A DNA stretch of 64,000 nucleotides from Orrella marina (GTDB lineage Bacteria > Pseudomonadota > Gammaproteobacteria > Burkholderiales > Burkholderiaceae_B). Of the stretch, positions 37,849-46,915 are shown piece by piece. The notes under the pieces are model-generated. The model did no database searches. It was not told the origin of the DNA and saw nothing but the letters and a program-made list of their open reading frames with translations. The first letter of the stretch is position 1, and every line of letters starts with the position of its first letter. The stretch is from NCBI RefSeq assembly GCF_003058465.1, contig NZ_CP028901.1, positions 1,302,001-1,366,000 of the forward strand, in the 5' to 3' direction. A program made the position numbers and the translations under genes.

Positions 37849-38232
37849 TTAGCTTCCATGCTTGTCTTTGTAATCCTTGACAGCGGCCTTGATCGCATCT
37901 TCAGCCAGAATCGAACAGTGAATCTTGACCGGAGGCAACGCGAGTTCTTTGGCGATCTCGGTATTACGAATATCCATCGCCTGATCGAGGGACTTACCCT
38001 TGACCCACTCTGTTACAAGTGAACTCGACGCAATCGCTGAACCGCATCCATAGGTCTTGAAGCGTGCATCCTCAATGATGCCTTCATCGTTGACACGAAT
38101 CTGCAGCTTCATCACATCCCCACAGGCTGGTGCACCGACCATCCCGGTTCCGACGTGATCATCTGACTTGTCAAACGCCCCGACGTTACGGGGATTCTCG
38201 TAATGATCCAGAACTTTATCGCTGTATGCCAT
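37849..38232 (-). CDS. iscU: Fe-S cluster scaffold protein IscU
   Basis: 127 residues from the ATG at 38232, which has an AGGAG site; an upstream frame is spurious. The three cluster cysteines are in [19 protein letters not shown] and VKIHCSIL, with the LPPVK motif that HscA recognises just before the last. It is the scaffold on which clusters are built by IscS. Confidence 0.98.
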   Translation of the reverse strand: MAYSDKVLDHYENPRNVGAFDKSDDHVGTGMVGAPACGDVMKLQIRVNDEGIIEDARFKTYGCGSAIASSSLVTEWVKGKSLDQAMDIRNTEIAKELALPPVKIHCSILAEDAIKAAVKDYKDKHGS

Positions 38233-38357
38233 GTTTGTTACTCCTGATGACTGTTCGCGGTTGCGGTCAGACCTCATCGCGATACACAGTCTTGTTGTGC
38301 GCAACCGGTGCGCAGCCTACATATTCAACCTTGACTCTCAACCTCAGTGCATCAAAC

Positions 38358-39569
38358 TCAATGAGCTGTCCACTGGACAGAGTTGAGATCAATACCTTCC
38401 TTGGCCATCTCCCAGAGCGGTGACATGTCACGCAATTTCTGGACACGCGCCTTAAGGAGCTCGACTGCAAAGTCGACTTCCTGCTCAGTCGTGAAACGTC
38501 CCAGCGTGAAACGAATGGAACTATGTGCCAGTTCATCGTTACGACCCAGCGCGCGCAAAACGTACGAGGGTTCAAGGCTGGCCGATGTACAGGCGGATCC
38601 ACTAGAGACTGCAAGCTCCTTGACCGCCATGATGAGCGACTCGCCTTCGACGTAATTAAAGCTCACGTTCAGGTTGTGTGGCACCCGACGCTCGAGATCA
38701 CCGTTCAGATAGACCTCTTCGATCTCGCTGATACCGTTCCAGAGACGATCCCGCAACATACGAATACGTTCGTTCTCTGTACCCATCTCAAGCCGAGCAA
38801 GCCTGAAAGACTCACCCATGCCGACAATCTGGTGCGTTGCAAGCGTACCGGAACGGAACCCCCGTTCGTGCCCGCCACCGTGCATCTGCGCTTCCAGACG
38901 AACACGCGGCTTGCGACGGATGTATAACGCACCGATGCCCTTCGGACCATAAGTCTTGTGCGCACAAAACGACATCAGGTCGACCTTCAGCTTCTCGAGG
39001 TCAATCGCAACTTTGCCGGTGGCCTGGGCCGCATCAACGTGGAAAATGATCTTGCGCTCGCGGCACATCTGGCCAATCGCTTCTATGTCCTGAATGACGC
39101 CAATCTCGTTATTGACGAACATCACGGACACGAGAACCGTATCGGGCCGGATAGCAGCTTCAAGCGCCTTCATGTCAACAAGGCCATTCTCCATCACATC
39201 AAGATACGTCACTTCAAAACCCTGACGCTCAAGTTCGCGGCACGGATCAAGAACCGCCTTGTGTTCTGTCTTGACCGTAATCACATGTTTGCCACGCTCA
39301 GCATAGAAATGAGCTGCGCCCTTGATGGCCAGGTTGTTAGATTCGGTTGCACCGGAGGTCCAGATAATCTCACGCGGGTCCGCATTGATCAGCTCTGCCA
39401 CGTCAGCACGGGCTTGCTCGACAGCCGCTTCCGCTTCCCAACCGAATGCGTGGCTGCGCGAAGCTGGATTGCCGAAATGTTCATAGAGCCACGGCACCAT
39501 CTTGTCGACCACACGCGGGTCCACGGGAGTCGTGGCTGAATAGTCGAAATAGACTGGTTTGACCGACAT
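38358..39569 (-). CDS. iscS: Cysteine desulfurase IscS
   Basis: 403 residues. The PLP lysine is in [12 protein letters not shown] near 206 and the active Cys in [16 protein letters not shown] near 328. [10 protein letters not shown] at the start is typical. It removes sulfur from cysteine for clusters and tRNA thiolation. It has AGGAG eight bases before the ATG. It lies between iscR and iscU. Confidence 0.98.
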   Translation of the reverse strand: MSVKPVYFDYSATTPVDPRVVDKMVPWLYEHFGNPASRSHAFGWEAEAAVEQARADVAELINADPREIIWTSGATESNNLAIKGAAHFYAERGKHVITVKTEHKAVLDPCRELERQGFEVTYLDVMENGLVDMKALEAAIRPDTVLVSVMFVNNEIGVIQDIEAIGQMCRERKIIFHVDAAQATGKVAIDLEKLKVDLMSFCAHKTYGPKGIGALYIRRKPRVRLEAQMHGGGHERGFRSGTLATHQIVGMGESFRLARLEMGTENERIRMLRDRLWNGISEIEEVYLNGDLERRVPHNLNVSFNYVEGESLIMAVKELAVSSGSACTSASLEPSYVLRALGRNDELAHSSIRFTLGRFTTEQEVDFAVELLKARVQKLRDMSPLWEMAKEGIDLNSVQWTAH

Positions 39570-39621
39570 TTTTAAAAACTCCTGAAACTAGATGAATTCA
39601 AAGTCGCGTGCCGGACCGAAG

Positions 39622-40149
39622 TCACACCGTAACGGTCTCTCCCGCACGGCGCGCAAACGGATCTGCTGCTGTGGGGGAAACACGGATCGGAGTCTCGGAG
39701 CGCTGCACGGTCCCTTCCTGAAGCTGACGCATCCGCTGCTGATCAACCAGATCTTGCAGGGACACCGAATCCAGAAAATCAACCATGGTACGGTTGAGCG
39801 CAGACCACAGCTCATGGGTCATGCACACGCCAGGGCGCCCATCCGTGCCGCTAGCACAGTCCGATTTTCCCCCACAGTTGGTTGCATCCATGGGTTCGTC
39901 GACCGCAAAAATGATATCGGCCACCGTGATGTTGCGCGCCAGCCTGGCCAGCGTGTAACCACCACCTGGGCCGCGAATGCTGTCGACAAGTTCGTGGCGA
40001 CGCAACTTGCCAAACAGCTGCTCAAGATAGGACAGAGATATGTTCTGCCTCTGGCTGATCGCGGACAGGGTGACCGGACCGCTATGCTGTCGCAGGGCCA
40101 AATCGATCATCGCCGTTACCGCAAACCGCCCTTTCGTAGTTAGTCGCAT
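39622..40149 (-). CDS. iscR: Fe-S cluster-sensing transcription regulator IscR
   Basis: 175 residues from the ATG at 40149, with GAGGA upstream. An Rrf2-type winged helix (RLTTKGRFAVTAMIDLAL to PGGGYTLAR) is followed by Cys92, Cys98 and Cys109 and His112 (NCGGKSDC to VCMTHELW), the [2Fe-2S] ligands. The second-to-third Cys spacing is five residues longer than in E. coli. The holo-form represses the isc operon; two matching operators lie in its leader. Confidence 0.96.
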   Translation of the reverse strand: MRLTTKGRFAVTAMIDLALRQHSGPVTLSAISQRQNISLSYLEQLFGKLRRHELVDSIRGPGGGYTLARLARNITVADIIFAVDEPMDATNCGGKSDCASGTDGRPGVCMTHELWSALNRTMVDFLDSVSLQDLVDQQRMRQLQEGTVQRSETPIRVSPTAADPFARRAGETVTV

Positions 40150-40223
40150 GTCATCGTCCTCTGTCAAAGCATCCTGCCAGCTTCAAAGCTATCGGGCTTT
40201 GAATGCGAACTGGCCTGATGTAT

Positions 40224-40248
40224 TAAGTTGACTAAACAACTCAAGTAT
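40224..40248 (-). promoter_or_regulatory. IscR type 1-like operator, proximal
   Basis: On the minus strand it reads ATACTTGAG-TTGTTTAGTCAACTTA-like, matching about 20 of 25 positions of the E. coli IscR type 1 motif (ATASYYGACTRwwwYAGTCRRSTAT). It covers the -10 region. Confidence 0.7.
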
Positions 40249-40274
40249 AACAAATTTCCGACTTAAATAGTCAA
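40244..40274 (-). promoter_or_regulatory. Putative isc operon promoter
   Basis: Minus strand TTGACT (40269-40274) and TATACT (40244-40249) with a 19-base spacer, overlapping both IscR-like sites about 95 bases before iscR. Confidence 0.55.
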
Positions 40275-40278
40275 CTTA
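40254..40278 (-). promoter_or_regulatory. IscR type 1-like operator, distal
   Basis: Contains GACTTAAATAGTCAACTTAT on the plus strand; GACT-N5-AGTC core and flanks agree well with the IscR type 1 motif. It covers the -35 region of the isc promoter. Confidence 0.7.
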
Positions 40279-40449
40279 TTTATCAGTAAATGCCGGAAAC
40301 TGATTCGACGCAATCTGAACTCATTAGTTCAAAAAACTCAGCAAGCACACTCGATCATCGAAAGAAATCTATTCCTGTGACGATAAATTTTTCTAGAAAA
40401 TACTTTATATAGTTATCTTATATAATTGATTTATTGATATTTTATAGAA

Positions 40450-40731
40450 CCATTGTGAAAGATATACAGACTCTGATGACATTCACACTGAAATGTAACA
40501 GCTGGCATCAACGCATCATCAAGAAATAAATTAGAGTCTTCTTTTATTGAAAGCGCTTACACAGTGGTTAGCCCTGTGGCAATAGGCGTTTACCTGACGA
40601 GATCTCGAGCCATCAACCGAAACTCAAGGCACTTCTGGGGCTCCGTAACACAGTATTGGGCTCCACTTTTGGTCTCTGTCGGTAAAAAACACCGCCCACA
40701 AAAAAACCGCGCAACCAGGCGCGGTTTTTTT
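40450..40731 (+). ncRNA. Candidate small RNA upstream of a strong terminator
   Basis: Weak candidate. TTGATT/TATTTT-like promoter elements occur near 40426-40444, there is no open reading frame of note, a small hairpin (CACAG/CTGTG near 40559-40578) lies in the middle, and a perfect terminator closes the unit. No known RNA family was recognised. The terminator may instead serve the phosphatase gene on the minus strand. Confidence 0.25.
40700..40731. terminator. Bidirectional intrinsic terminator
   Basis: Stem CCGCGC/GCGCGG with loop AACCAG, flanked by A7 on the left and T7 on the right, so it can work in both directions. Confidence 0.93.
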
Positions 40732-40964
40732 AATTAACCGGGAGAAGATCCCGGTGCTGCAGTGTAGAACTCAAATGTGACTGCGTTGAATTCCGCTCAC
40801 CCCTCACCCTGCTGTTATACAGGTCTCGATAACGAGAGCCTGGTCACGCATTGCAATCAATGCTTTGCTCAATGGGAGGTGAGACCCCGTGTGCCTGATG
40901 ACTGAGCCAGCAACGAGAATCCGGAAGTCCTGCAATTCGCGTGCCAGCTTGTCACAGCTCTGCG

Positions 40965-41456
40965 TCAGGCTGCCTGATACTGGGTCGCACGCTTGCGAAC
41001 CATCTCCAGAACCCCTTGACAGGCGTCTTCGATGTAGTCGAGAACCTTGCCAAATCCGTCCAGCCCACCGTAGTAGGGATCCGGAACAGTGGCCTCCTCG
41101 AACTCATTCGCAAAACGCATCAGAAGCATCAGTTTGTGCCGGTGGTGCTTAGGGCACTGCTGCTGCATCGCTGACAGGTTTTCCCAGTCCATAGCAAGAA
41201 TGAGGTCATATTCCAGGAAGTCCTCGGCACTGATCTGCCGCGCAGGACGCTGGGTAACCTCATAGCCACGTTTGCGTGCAGCCGCAATTGTTCTTGCGTC
41301 TGGCATTTCACCCACGTGAAAGTTGTGTGTCCCGGCGGAATCGATGCCAATTACATCGCTCAGGCCGGCCTCATTGATCATATGGCGAAACACGCCCTCC
41401 GCACTTGGCGAACGGCAAATGTTACCCATGCATACGAAGAGAACTTTTGTCATCAT
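40965..41456 (-). CDS. Low-molecular-weight protein-tyrosine-phosphatase
   Basis: 163 residues. The CX5R loop is in VLFVCMGNICRSPSAEG at 5-21 and the general acid Asp in VPDPYYGG near 125. It dephosphorylates tyrosine in proteins; in related bacteria such enzymes control capsule or stress pathways, but here the target is unknown. The position beside iscR is common in this order. The 192 bases upstream, to uvrB, are AT-rich and likely hold its promoter. Confidence 0.94.
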   Translation of the reverse strand: MMTKVLFVCMGNICRSPSAEGVFRHMINEAGLSDVIGIDSAGTHNFHVGEMPDARTIAAARKRGYEVTQRPARQISAEDFLEYDLILAMDWENLSAMQQQCPKHHRHKLMLLMRFANEFEEATVPDPYYGGLDGFGKVLDYIEDACQGVLEMVRKRATQYQAA

Positions 41457-41648
41457 GGTGCGAATTTTGCGGGAAAACCCGTAAGTTGTCCAGAATTTTT
41501 TTAAGGAAGTTGCATTTTCGTTACAGTGAAAAATTACACTTACTTCTATTTAAAACATAATGTTAACATCTAATTTTAAAGTAAATTATCTAATAATTCA
41601 CATCAAGAAAATGACGCTGTCATCTTGCAACGCACCAATTTTCACTTG

Positions 41649-43673
41649 TTACGCACCATATTGAAGCACTTGTTGCTTGAGCCTGTTTAGCGCATCGCGT
41701 GCAGCCGCAGCCTGCTCGAACTCCAGGTTCTTGGCGTGATCAAGCATCTTCTTTTCCAGCTGCTTAATGGCTTTGGCGACCGACTTCTCATCCGTTGGTT
41801 CAAATGCCGGCAGATCGTCCTGCCCCGCATTCACCGGGGTACTTACCACGACGCCATCAATCAGTTCCTTTACCGCCTTGATCACACTCTTTGCTTCGAT
41901 TCCATGCTCCAGATTAAATGCTATCTGGCGTTCCCGCCGTCGACTCGTTTCATCCATAGCCCTGCGCATCGAGTCTGTGATCCGGTCGGCGTACAGGATT
42001 GCGCGCCCGTTGACATTACGGGCAGCGCGTCCAATCGTCTGAATCAAGCTCCTTTCAGATCGCAGAAATCCTTCCTTGTCAGCATCCAGAATGCTCACCA
42101 ATGCGACTTCCGGAATGTCGAGACCTTCGCGCAGCAAGTTGATCCCCACCAGCACATCAAAAACACCCAGACGCAGATCCCGGATAATCTCCACTCGCTC
42201 GACCGTATCGATGTCCGAATGCAGGTAACGCACTTTCAACCCCTGCTCGGTCAGGAAGTCCGTCAGCTCCTCTGACATACGTTTGGTAAGTGTTGTCACG
42301 AGCACCCTCTGGCCATGACTGACGCAGATCCTGGCTTTATCAAGCAGATCGTCAACCTGAGTAGCCGCTGGAAGCACCTCGACAATCGGATCGACCAACC
42401 CTGTCGGTCGAACCACTTGTTCTACCACCTTATCGGAGCGCCCCTGCTCGTATGCCGCCGGAGTGGCTGAAACAAACACGGTTTGACGCATACGGTGCTC
42501 GAACTCTTCAAGCTTGAGCGGACGATTATCCAAGGCCGAAGGCAAACGAAAACCGTACTGAACCAGTGTTTCCTTTCTTGCACGGTCTCCTCGATACATC
42601 CCGCCAAGCTGCCCCATCGTGACATGACTCTCGTCAATGAACATCAGCGCATCGGCCGGCAAGTAATCAATCAGCGTCGGCGGCGGGTCGCCTGGCTTTG
42701 CTCCGGACAGGTGGCGTGAGTAGTTCTCGATTCCTTTGCAGAAGCCGAGCTCGCCGAGCATCTCCAGATCAAACCGGGTGCGCTGCTCCAGGCGCTGGGC
42801 TTCAACCAGTTGCCCTGCGTCAACAAGCTGCTTGAGACGCTCGCGCAACTCCTCCTTGATGGTCTCTACAGCCCGCAGAACCGTTTCTCTAGGCGTGACG
42901 TAGTGTGACCCCGGATAAACAGTGAATCGCGGAACGCTCTGGCGAACCTTGCCAGTAAGCGGATCAAACAAAGCCAGGCTCTCGATCTCGTCGTCAAACA
43001 TTGTGATGCGTACAGCCAGGTCTGCACTTTCTGCCGGGTACACGTCAATGACCTCACCGCGCGCACGGAACACGCCCCGGGTGAACTCAGCGTCATTACG
43101 CGAGTACTGCATGGCCACTAGTCGTGCCAGCACTTCCTGGCGCGAAATTCGATCACCTGCGCGCAGGACCAGCACCATCGCGTGATAATCGGAAGGATTA
43201 CCGATACCGTAAATACAGGATACAGTCCCCACAATGACCGTATCGCGCCGCTCAAGCAGACTCTTGGTGGCAGACAGTCGCATCTGTTCGATGTGTTCGT
43301 TAATTGACGAGTCTTTTTCAATAAAGAGATCTCGTGACGGGACGTAGGCCTCCGGCTGGTAGTAGTCATAGTAAGACACGAAGTACTCAACCGCGTTACG
43401 AGGAAAAAACTCTCGCATTTCCGCGTATAGCTGTGCCGCGAGCGTCTTGTTGGGGGCCAGCACCAGTGCCGGCCGACCAGTCCTGGCAATGATGTTTGCC
43501 ATGGTGAAGGTTTTGCCAGAACCAGTCACCCCCAGAAGTGTCTGAAACATCAATCCGTCATCGATGCCCTCGCTCAGTTGTTCAATCGCCACAGGCTGAT
43601 CGCCCGCTGGCGGATAAGGCTGGTACAGAGAGAAAGGGCTCTGCGGAAACTCTACGAAACGGCCTTTTGTCAT
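41649..43673 (-). CDS. uvrB: Excinuclease ABC subunit B
   Basis: 674 residues from the ATG at 43673 ([14 protein letters not shown]); a TTG upstream adds 13 residues. Walker A is [10 protein letters not shown] near 48, the beta-hairpin is in [14 protein letters not shown] near 95, the DEAD-like box is in MFIDESHV near 338, helicase motif VI is QTIGRAARN near 540, and the UVR domain lies at the C-terminus ([24 protein letters not shown]). It checks damage and hands over to UvrC. No clear LexA box was seen in front of it. Confidence 0.98.
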   Translation of the reverse strand: MTKGRFVEFPQSPFSLYQPYPPAGDQPVAIEQLSEGIDDGLMFQTLLGVTGSGKTFTMANIIARTGRPALVLAPNKTLAAQLYAEMREFFPRNAVEYFVSYYDYYQPEAYVPSRDLFIEKDSSINEHIEQMRLSATKSLLERRDTVIVGTVSCIYGIGNPSDYHAMVLVLRAGDRISRQEVLARLVAMQYSRNDAEFTRGVFRARGEVIDVYPAESADLAVRITMFDDEIESLALFDPLTGKVRQSVPRFTVYPGSHYVTPRETVLRAVETIKEELRERLKQLVDAGQLVEAQRLEQRTRFDLEMLGELGFCKGIENYSRHLSGAKPGDPPPTLIDYLPADALMFIDESHVTMGQLGGMYRGDRARKETLVQYGFRLPSALDNRPLKLEEFEHRMRQTVFVSATPAAYEQGRSDKVVEQVVRPTGLVDPIVEVLPAATQVDDLLDKARICVSHGQRVLVTTLTKRMSEELTDFLTEQGLKVRYLHSDIDTVERVEIIRDLRLGVFDVLVGINLLREGLDIPEVALVSILDADKEGFLRSERSLIQTIGRAARNVNGRAILYADRITDSMRRAMDETSRRRERQIAFNLEHGIEAKSVIKAVKELIDGVVVSTPVNAGQDDLPAFEPTDEKSVAKAIKQLEKKMLDHAKNLEFEQAAAARDALNRLKQQVLQYGA

Positions 43674-43857
43674 GTTAGACTTTAGATGGGGTTTTCCCCA
43701 ATTCGTGGACAACCCCCATTATGACGGTAGCCTCCCCTGCAGTCCAGTATGACCATCCAGATGACTCGAAAGGGTTCTTCCGTCTGATGACTTTCCCCGA
43801 TTATTCACAACTGACAACATTCAAAAGTAGCGCTGCCGCAAGCGCGAAGGTCGCCCA

Positions 43858-45063
43858 ATGAGCAAACTTTTTCAGTCCGTCGAACTCGCACCGCGTGATC
43901 CAATCCTGGGTCTGACCGAACAGTACAACTCAGATACCCGTTCGCATAAAGTCAACCTGGGAGTCGGTGTCTATTACGACGATGATGGACGTGTCCCTTT
44001 GCTGCGTTGTGTTCACAAGGCTGAAGTTGACCGGGTTCAGGCTCAGCTCGCTCACAGCTATTTGCCGATCGAGGGCATCGCCAAGCTGAACCGTGGCGCA
44101 CGCGAACTGGTTCTGGGCAAGGACAGTGAGGCGATCAAATCAGAGCGCTGCGTCACTGTTCAATCGATTGGTGGAACCGGCGCTCTGAAGATTGGCGCAG
44201 ACTACCTTAGAGCGCTGTTGCCTGACGCCAAAGTCGCTATCAGCAAGCCGAGCTGGGAGAATCACCGCGCGCTGTTTGAAAAAGCCGGCTTTGAAGTCGT
44301 TGAGTACCCCTACTATGACCCCGAGACACACGGACTGAATCTTGATGGCATGCTCGATTTTCTGAAGAGCCTGCCCGCAAAGTCCATCGTGGTGCTACAT
44401 GCATGCTGCCACAACCCGACGGGCGTTGACCCGACTCCTGAACAGTGGACCGAGATCGCCAAAGTTGTTCAGGACAAGGAATTGATTCCGTTTATGGACA
44501 TCGCCTACCAGGGATTTGGTGATGGATTGCAGGCCGATGCAGCCGCAGTGCGACTGTTTGTGGAAAAGGGTCTAAACTGCCTGATCAGCACATCGTTCTC
44601 CAAGTCATTTTCTCTGTACGGAGAGCGTATTGGGGCCCTGACACTGGTGACCGATAGCGCCGAGGAGGCAGCCCGGGTGCTGAGTCAGGTCAAACGGGTC
44701 ATTCGCACCAATTACTCCAACCCGCCAACATTTGGCGGTGCAATTGTCGCTGAAGCATTGAATACGCCTGAACTGTTCGCAATGTGGGAAGAAGAGCTCG
44801 GTGAGATGCGTCAACGCATCAAGGAAATGCGATCACAGCTTGTGAACAAGCTGGCTGAGAATGGCGTCAACATGAACTTCGATTTTGTGATGGCCCAGAA
44901 AGGCATGTTCTCATACTCGGGACTGACAGCAGCACAAGTGGACAAACTGCGTGAAGAGCATGCGATCTACGCTATTTCAAGTGGCAGGATCTGCGTTGCC
45001 GCCCTTAACAGCAAAAACATCGACACAGTCGCAAAGGCTATCGCAAGCGTTATCAAAGGCTGA
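43858..45063 (+). CDS. Aromatic/aspartate aminotransferase (class I)
   Basis: 401 residues. The aspartate aminotransferase signatures are NLGVGVYYDDDG near 32, SIGGTGALKIGADYL near 102, VVLHACCHNPTGVDPT near 180, MDIAYQGFGDGL near 212 and the PLP lysine in STSFSKSFSLYGERIG near 245. The family moves amino groups between aspartate or aromatic amino acids and 2-oxoglutarate. TyrB and AspC types cannot be separated here. It is divergent from uvrB with 184 bases between. Confidence 0.94.
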   Translation: MSKLFQSVELAPRDPILGLTEQYNSDTRSHKVNLGVGVYYDDDGRVPLLRCVHKAEVDRVQAQLAHSYLPIEGIAKLNRGARELVLGKDSEAIKSERCVTVQSIGGTGALKIGADYLRALLPDAKVAISKPSWENHRALFEKAGFEVVEYPYYDPETHGLNLDGMLDFLKSLPAKSIVVLHACCHNPTGVDPTPEQWTEIAKVVQDKELIPFMDIAYQGFGDGLQADAAAVRLFVEKGLNCLISTSFSKSFSLYGERIGALTLVTDSAEEAARVLSQVKRVIRTNYSNPPTFGGAIVAEALNTPELFAMWEEELGEMRQRIKEMRSQLVNKLAENGVNMNFDFVMAQKGMFSYSGLTAAQVDKLREEHAIYAISSGRICVAALNSKNIDTVAKAIASVIKG

Positions 45064-45124
45064 CGCACTAGAAGTTGTTGACTCCAGCAATTTGGCGTGA
45101 AGAATCACGTCGCCCCTTTGCAAA

Positions 45125-45171
45125 CCACTCAGGCCAGCGAACCACGTTGTGTGGCTCCCTGGCCTGAGTGG
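45125..45171. terminator. Long hairpin downstream of the aminotransferase
   Basis: Perfect 13-base arms CCACTCAGGCCAG and CTGGCCTGAGTGG with a 21-base centre that itself can pair (CCAC/GTGG). No T-run follows, so it may be a transcript end or a processing signal rather than a classic terminator. Confidence 0.5.
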
Positions 45172-45414
45172 CTCTCGCGTTCTCGAACTCTTGATATCCA
45201 TCTGTGACTTCTGCCGCTCTGAATGGCTGAACGATTCCGCCAGTTGATAGCAGAAATTCATATGCTTGAACCAAGACATGCCCGATGACCCAACGCCATC
45301 GGCCTGGTCTTGCCTTCAAATCAACCTAAAACAACCAAAGGAATCAGACAGCTAGACGACTTACTTCACACAATGTGCTCACTTGCAAATTGTGATGAAA
45401 TACGTCACAATGCG

Positions 45415-45430
45415 CTGTATATACATACAG
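45415..45430 (+). promoter_or_regulatory. LexA (SOS) box
   Basis: CTGTATATACATACAG matches the E. coli consensus CTG-N10-CAG with the preferred TATATA-like core. It ends 13 bases before the lexA ATG, so LexA should repress its own gene. Confidence 0.9.
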
Positions 45431-45443
45431 CCCGGAGAATTTG

Positions 45444-46151
45444 ATGGCTACTGAGTTAACCGCTCGACAAGCACAGGTGCTTGATCTCATCGTGCAGCTG
45501 CTCGAACAAACAGGTTTCCCTCCGACACGGGCTGAACTTGCGCGCAAGCTTGGATTCAAATCGACCAATGCGGCAGAAGATCATCTTCGTGCTCTGGCGC
45601 GAAAAGGCTATATCGAGCTCAAGGCAGGTGCATCACGAGGCATCAGGCTGATCCAGCAAAAACCGACGCATAATTCAACTCAAGCGCAGATAGCGGACCA
45701 GACTGTTGAGTCCGGCATGCCATATGCATCAACCATCTCGTATGCACTACCAAGCCTCAACCAGACCACTCTACCCCTGATTGGACGTGTGGCCGCCGGT
45801 TCGCCAATTCTTGCACAAGAGAACGTCGCGAAAGAGCTCGCCGTCGACTCATCGTTATTCTCGTCCAGACCGGACTACCTTCTTCAGGTTCGTGGAATGA
45901 GTATGCGCGACATCGGCATACTGGACGGGGATCTGTTAGCGGTCAAAAAGACGAGTGAAGCGCGTGTCGGAGAAATCGTGGTTGCCCGTATCGACGATGA
46001 GGTCACCGTCAAAAGACTGTCCAGGGAAAAGGGAAAAATTGTGCTACTGCCCGAGAATCCGGACTTTGAGCCGATTCATATCCGTTCTGGCGAGGTCTTT
46101 GCTATCGAAGGACTGGCGGTCGGCCTGATTCGAACACAGCCTTTACATTAA
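45444..46151 (+). CDS. lexA: LexA repressor
   Basis: 235 residues from the ATG at 45444. An N-terminal winged helix ([31 protein letters not shown]) is joined by a linker of about 40 residues to the S24 protease domain. The self-cleavage bond is Ala118-Gly119 in GRVAAGSP, the Ser is 153 in RGMSMRDIG and the Lys 190 in VTVKRLS. It represses SOS genes until RecA triggers its cleavage. The linker is longer than in E. coli LexA (202 residues). Confidence 0.98.
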   Translation: MATELTARQAQVLDLIVQLLEQTGFPPTRAELARKLGFKSTNAAEDHLRALARKGYIELKAGASRGIRLIQQKPTHNSTQAQIADQTVESGMPYASTISYALPSLNQTTLPLIGRVAAGSPILAQENVAKELAVDSSLFSSRPDYLLQVRGMSMRDIGILDGDLLAVKKTSEARVGEIVVARIDDEVTVKRLSREKGKIVLLPENPDFEPIHIRSGEVFAIEGLAVGLIRTQPLH

Positions 46152-46388
46152 GCGAGCTTGACCAGCTCACACGAAACGATCTTCTTGATACAGACAATTC
46201 GAGAAGATGAACGCGAAGAAAATGAAAGCAAGGATCATTTTGTGCATCACGCACGAGCCCTGAGTGTACCCATTCAAGGGAAGCAGGCACCAACAGACAC
46301 TTGATATTCCTTGGCGACTTTCTTGCTCTGAACAAGGCTGTCACTGACCTTTCCCTCTGCACCTAGCCAATAAAACGCCCAGGCACAG

Positions 46389-46784
46389 TCAATCGTCCTT
46401 TGCAAAGCGCTCAATCTGCCGCCTGTCGCGTTTTGTGGGACGCCCCTTGCGGATGCCTTGAGCAGGCTCCGAGAAAAGCTTCCTTCGCTCAGATGCTTCC
46501 TCACGGGCTGCGCGGCTTTCAAGCGTTTCATCATAGAGCAACTGAGCAAGCGAGGCAGAACGTCTCACATCACTCAGAAAACGTACAAACACCTCCAACC
46601 GCTCATGTCCTCGCTGAACCTGAACTTTTTCGCCGACTTTGATGCTTCTGGCTGGTTTAACCCGACTACCATTAACATGCACGCGTCCAAGCTCAATCGC
46701 ATCCGTCGCCAGCGATCGCGACTTGAAAAAACGTGCGGCCCAGAGCCACTTGTCAAGACGGACGGACTGAACTTCTTCGGCCAT
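46389..46784 (-). CDS. hslR: RNA-binding S4-domain protein (Hsp15 family)
   Basis: 131 residues. The S4 domain is at the start: VRLDKWLWAARFFKSRSLATDAIELGRVHVNG, followed by a basic tail (RKGRPTKRDRRQIERF). E. coli Hsp15 binds 50S subunits that carry a stalled nascent chain after heat shock. It is separated from lexA (convergent) by 237 bases without a supported gene. It lies downstream of lon, past a strong hairpin. Confidence 0.92.
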   Translation of the reverse strand: MAEEVQSVRLDKWLWAARFFKSRSLATDAIELGRVHVNGSRVKPARSIKVGEKVQVQRGHERLEVFVRFLSDVRRSASLAQLLYDETLESRAAREEASERRKLFSEPAQGIRKGRPTKRDRRQIERFAKDD

Positions 46785-46869
46785 GGGTGCGATCGGAGGT
46801 CAGATATCGGAATGAGTAGATAGTAAACGTGCTGCCACAAAAATAACACCGAGCAGCCAGTTCATTTGT

Positions 46870-46909
46870 CCGGCTTGAGGGGATGCAGGATCGCATCCCC
46901 TCAAGCCGG
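46870..46909. terminator. Perfect 17-bp hairpin after lon
   Basis: Arms CCGGCTTGAGGGGATGC and GCATCCCCTCAAGCCGG around AGGATC, seven bases past the lon stop. No T-run is adjacent in either direction, so it may protect the 3' end or act with Rho. Confidence 0.65.
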
Positions 46910-46915
46910 TAGTGA

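Larger units (their letters stand above)
40150..40964. other. AT-rich intergenic region between iscR and the phosphatase gene
   Basis: 815 bases without a protein gene. It holds the isc promoter and operators at its left end, then an AT-rich stretch (about 40380-40450) unlike the GC-rich surroundings, a possible small-RNA unit on the plus strand and a strong bidirectional terminator at 40700-40731. A second small hairpin, CCGGGA-GAAGA-TCCCGG, follows at 40738-40754. Confidence 0.6.
45064..45443. other. Intergenic region between the aminotransferase and lexA
   Basis: No gene seen. It contains a long hairpin at 45125-45171, an ATTGTGA/TCACAAT inverted repeat (45389-45411, nine-base spacer) and the LexA box at 45415-45430. 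Confidence 0.6.

Noticed and set aside
45390-45410. CRP site in front of lexA
   Set aside because: TGTGA and TCACA are nine bases apart rather than six.
46274-46549. A small minus-strand frame ending after hslR, tail VAKEYQVSVGACFP
   Set aside because: The tail looks slightly protein-like, but most of the frame lies inside hslR in another frame and there is no ribosome site.
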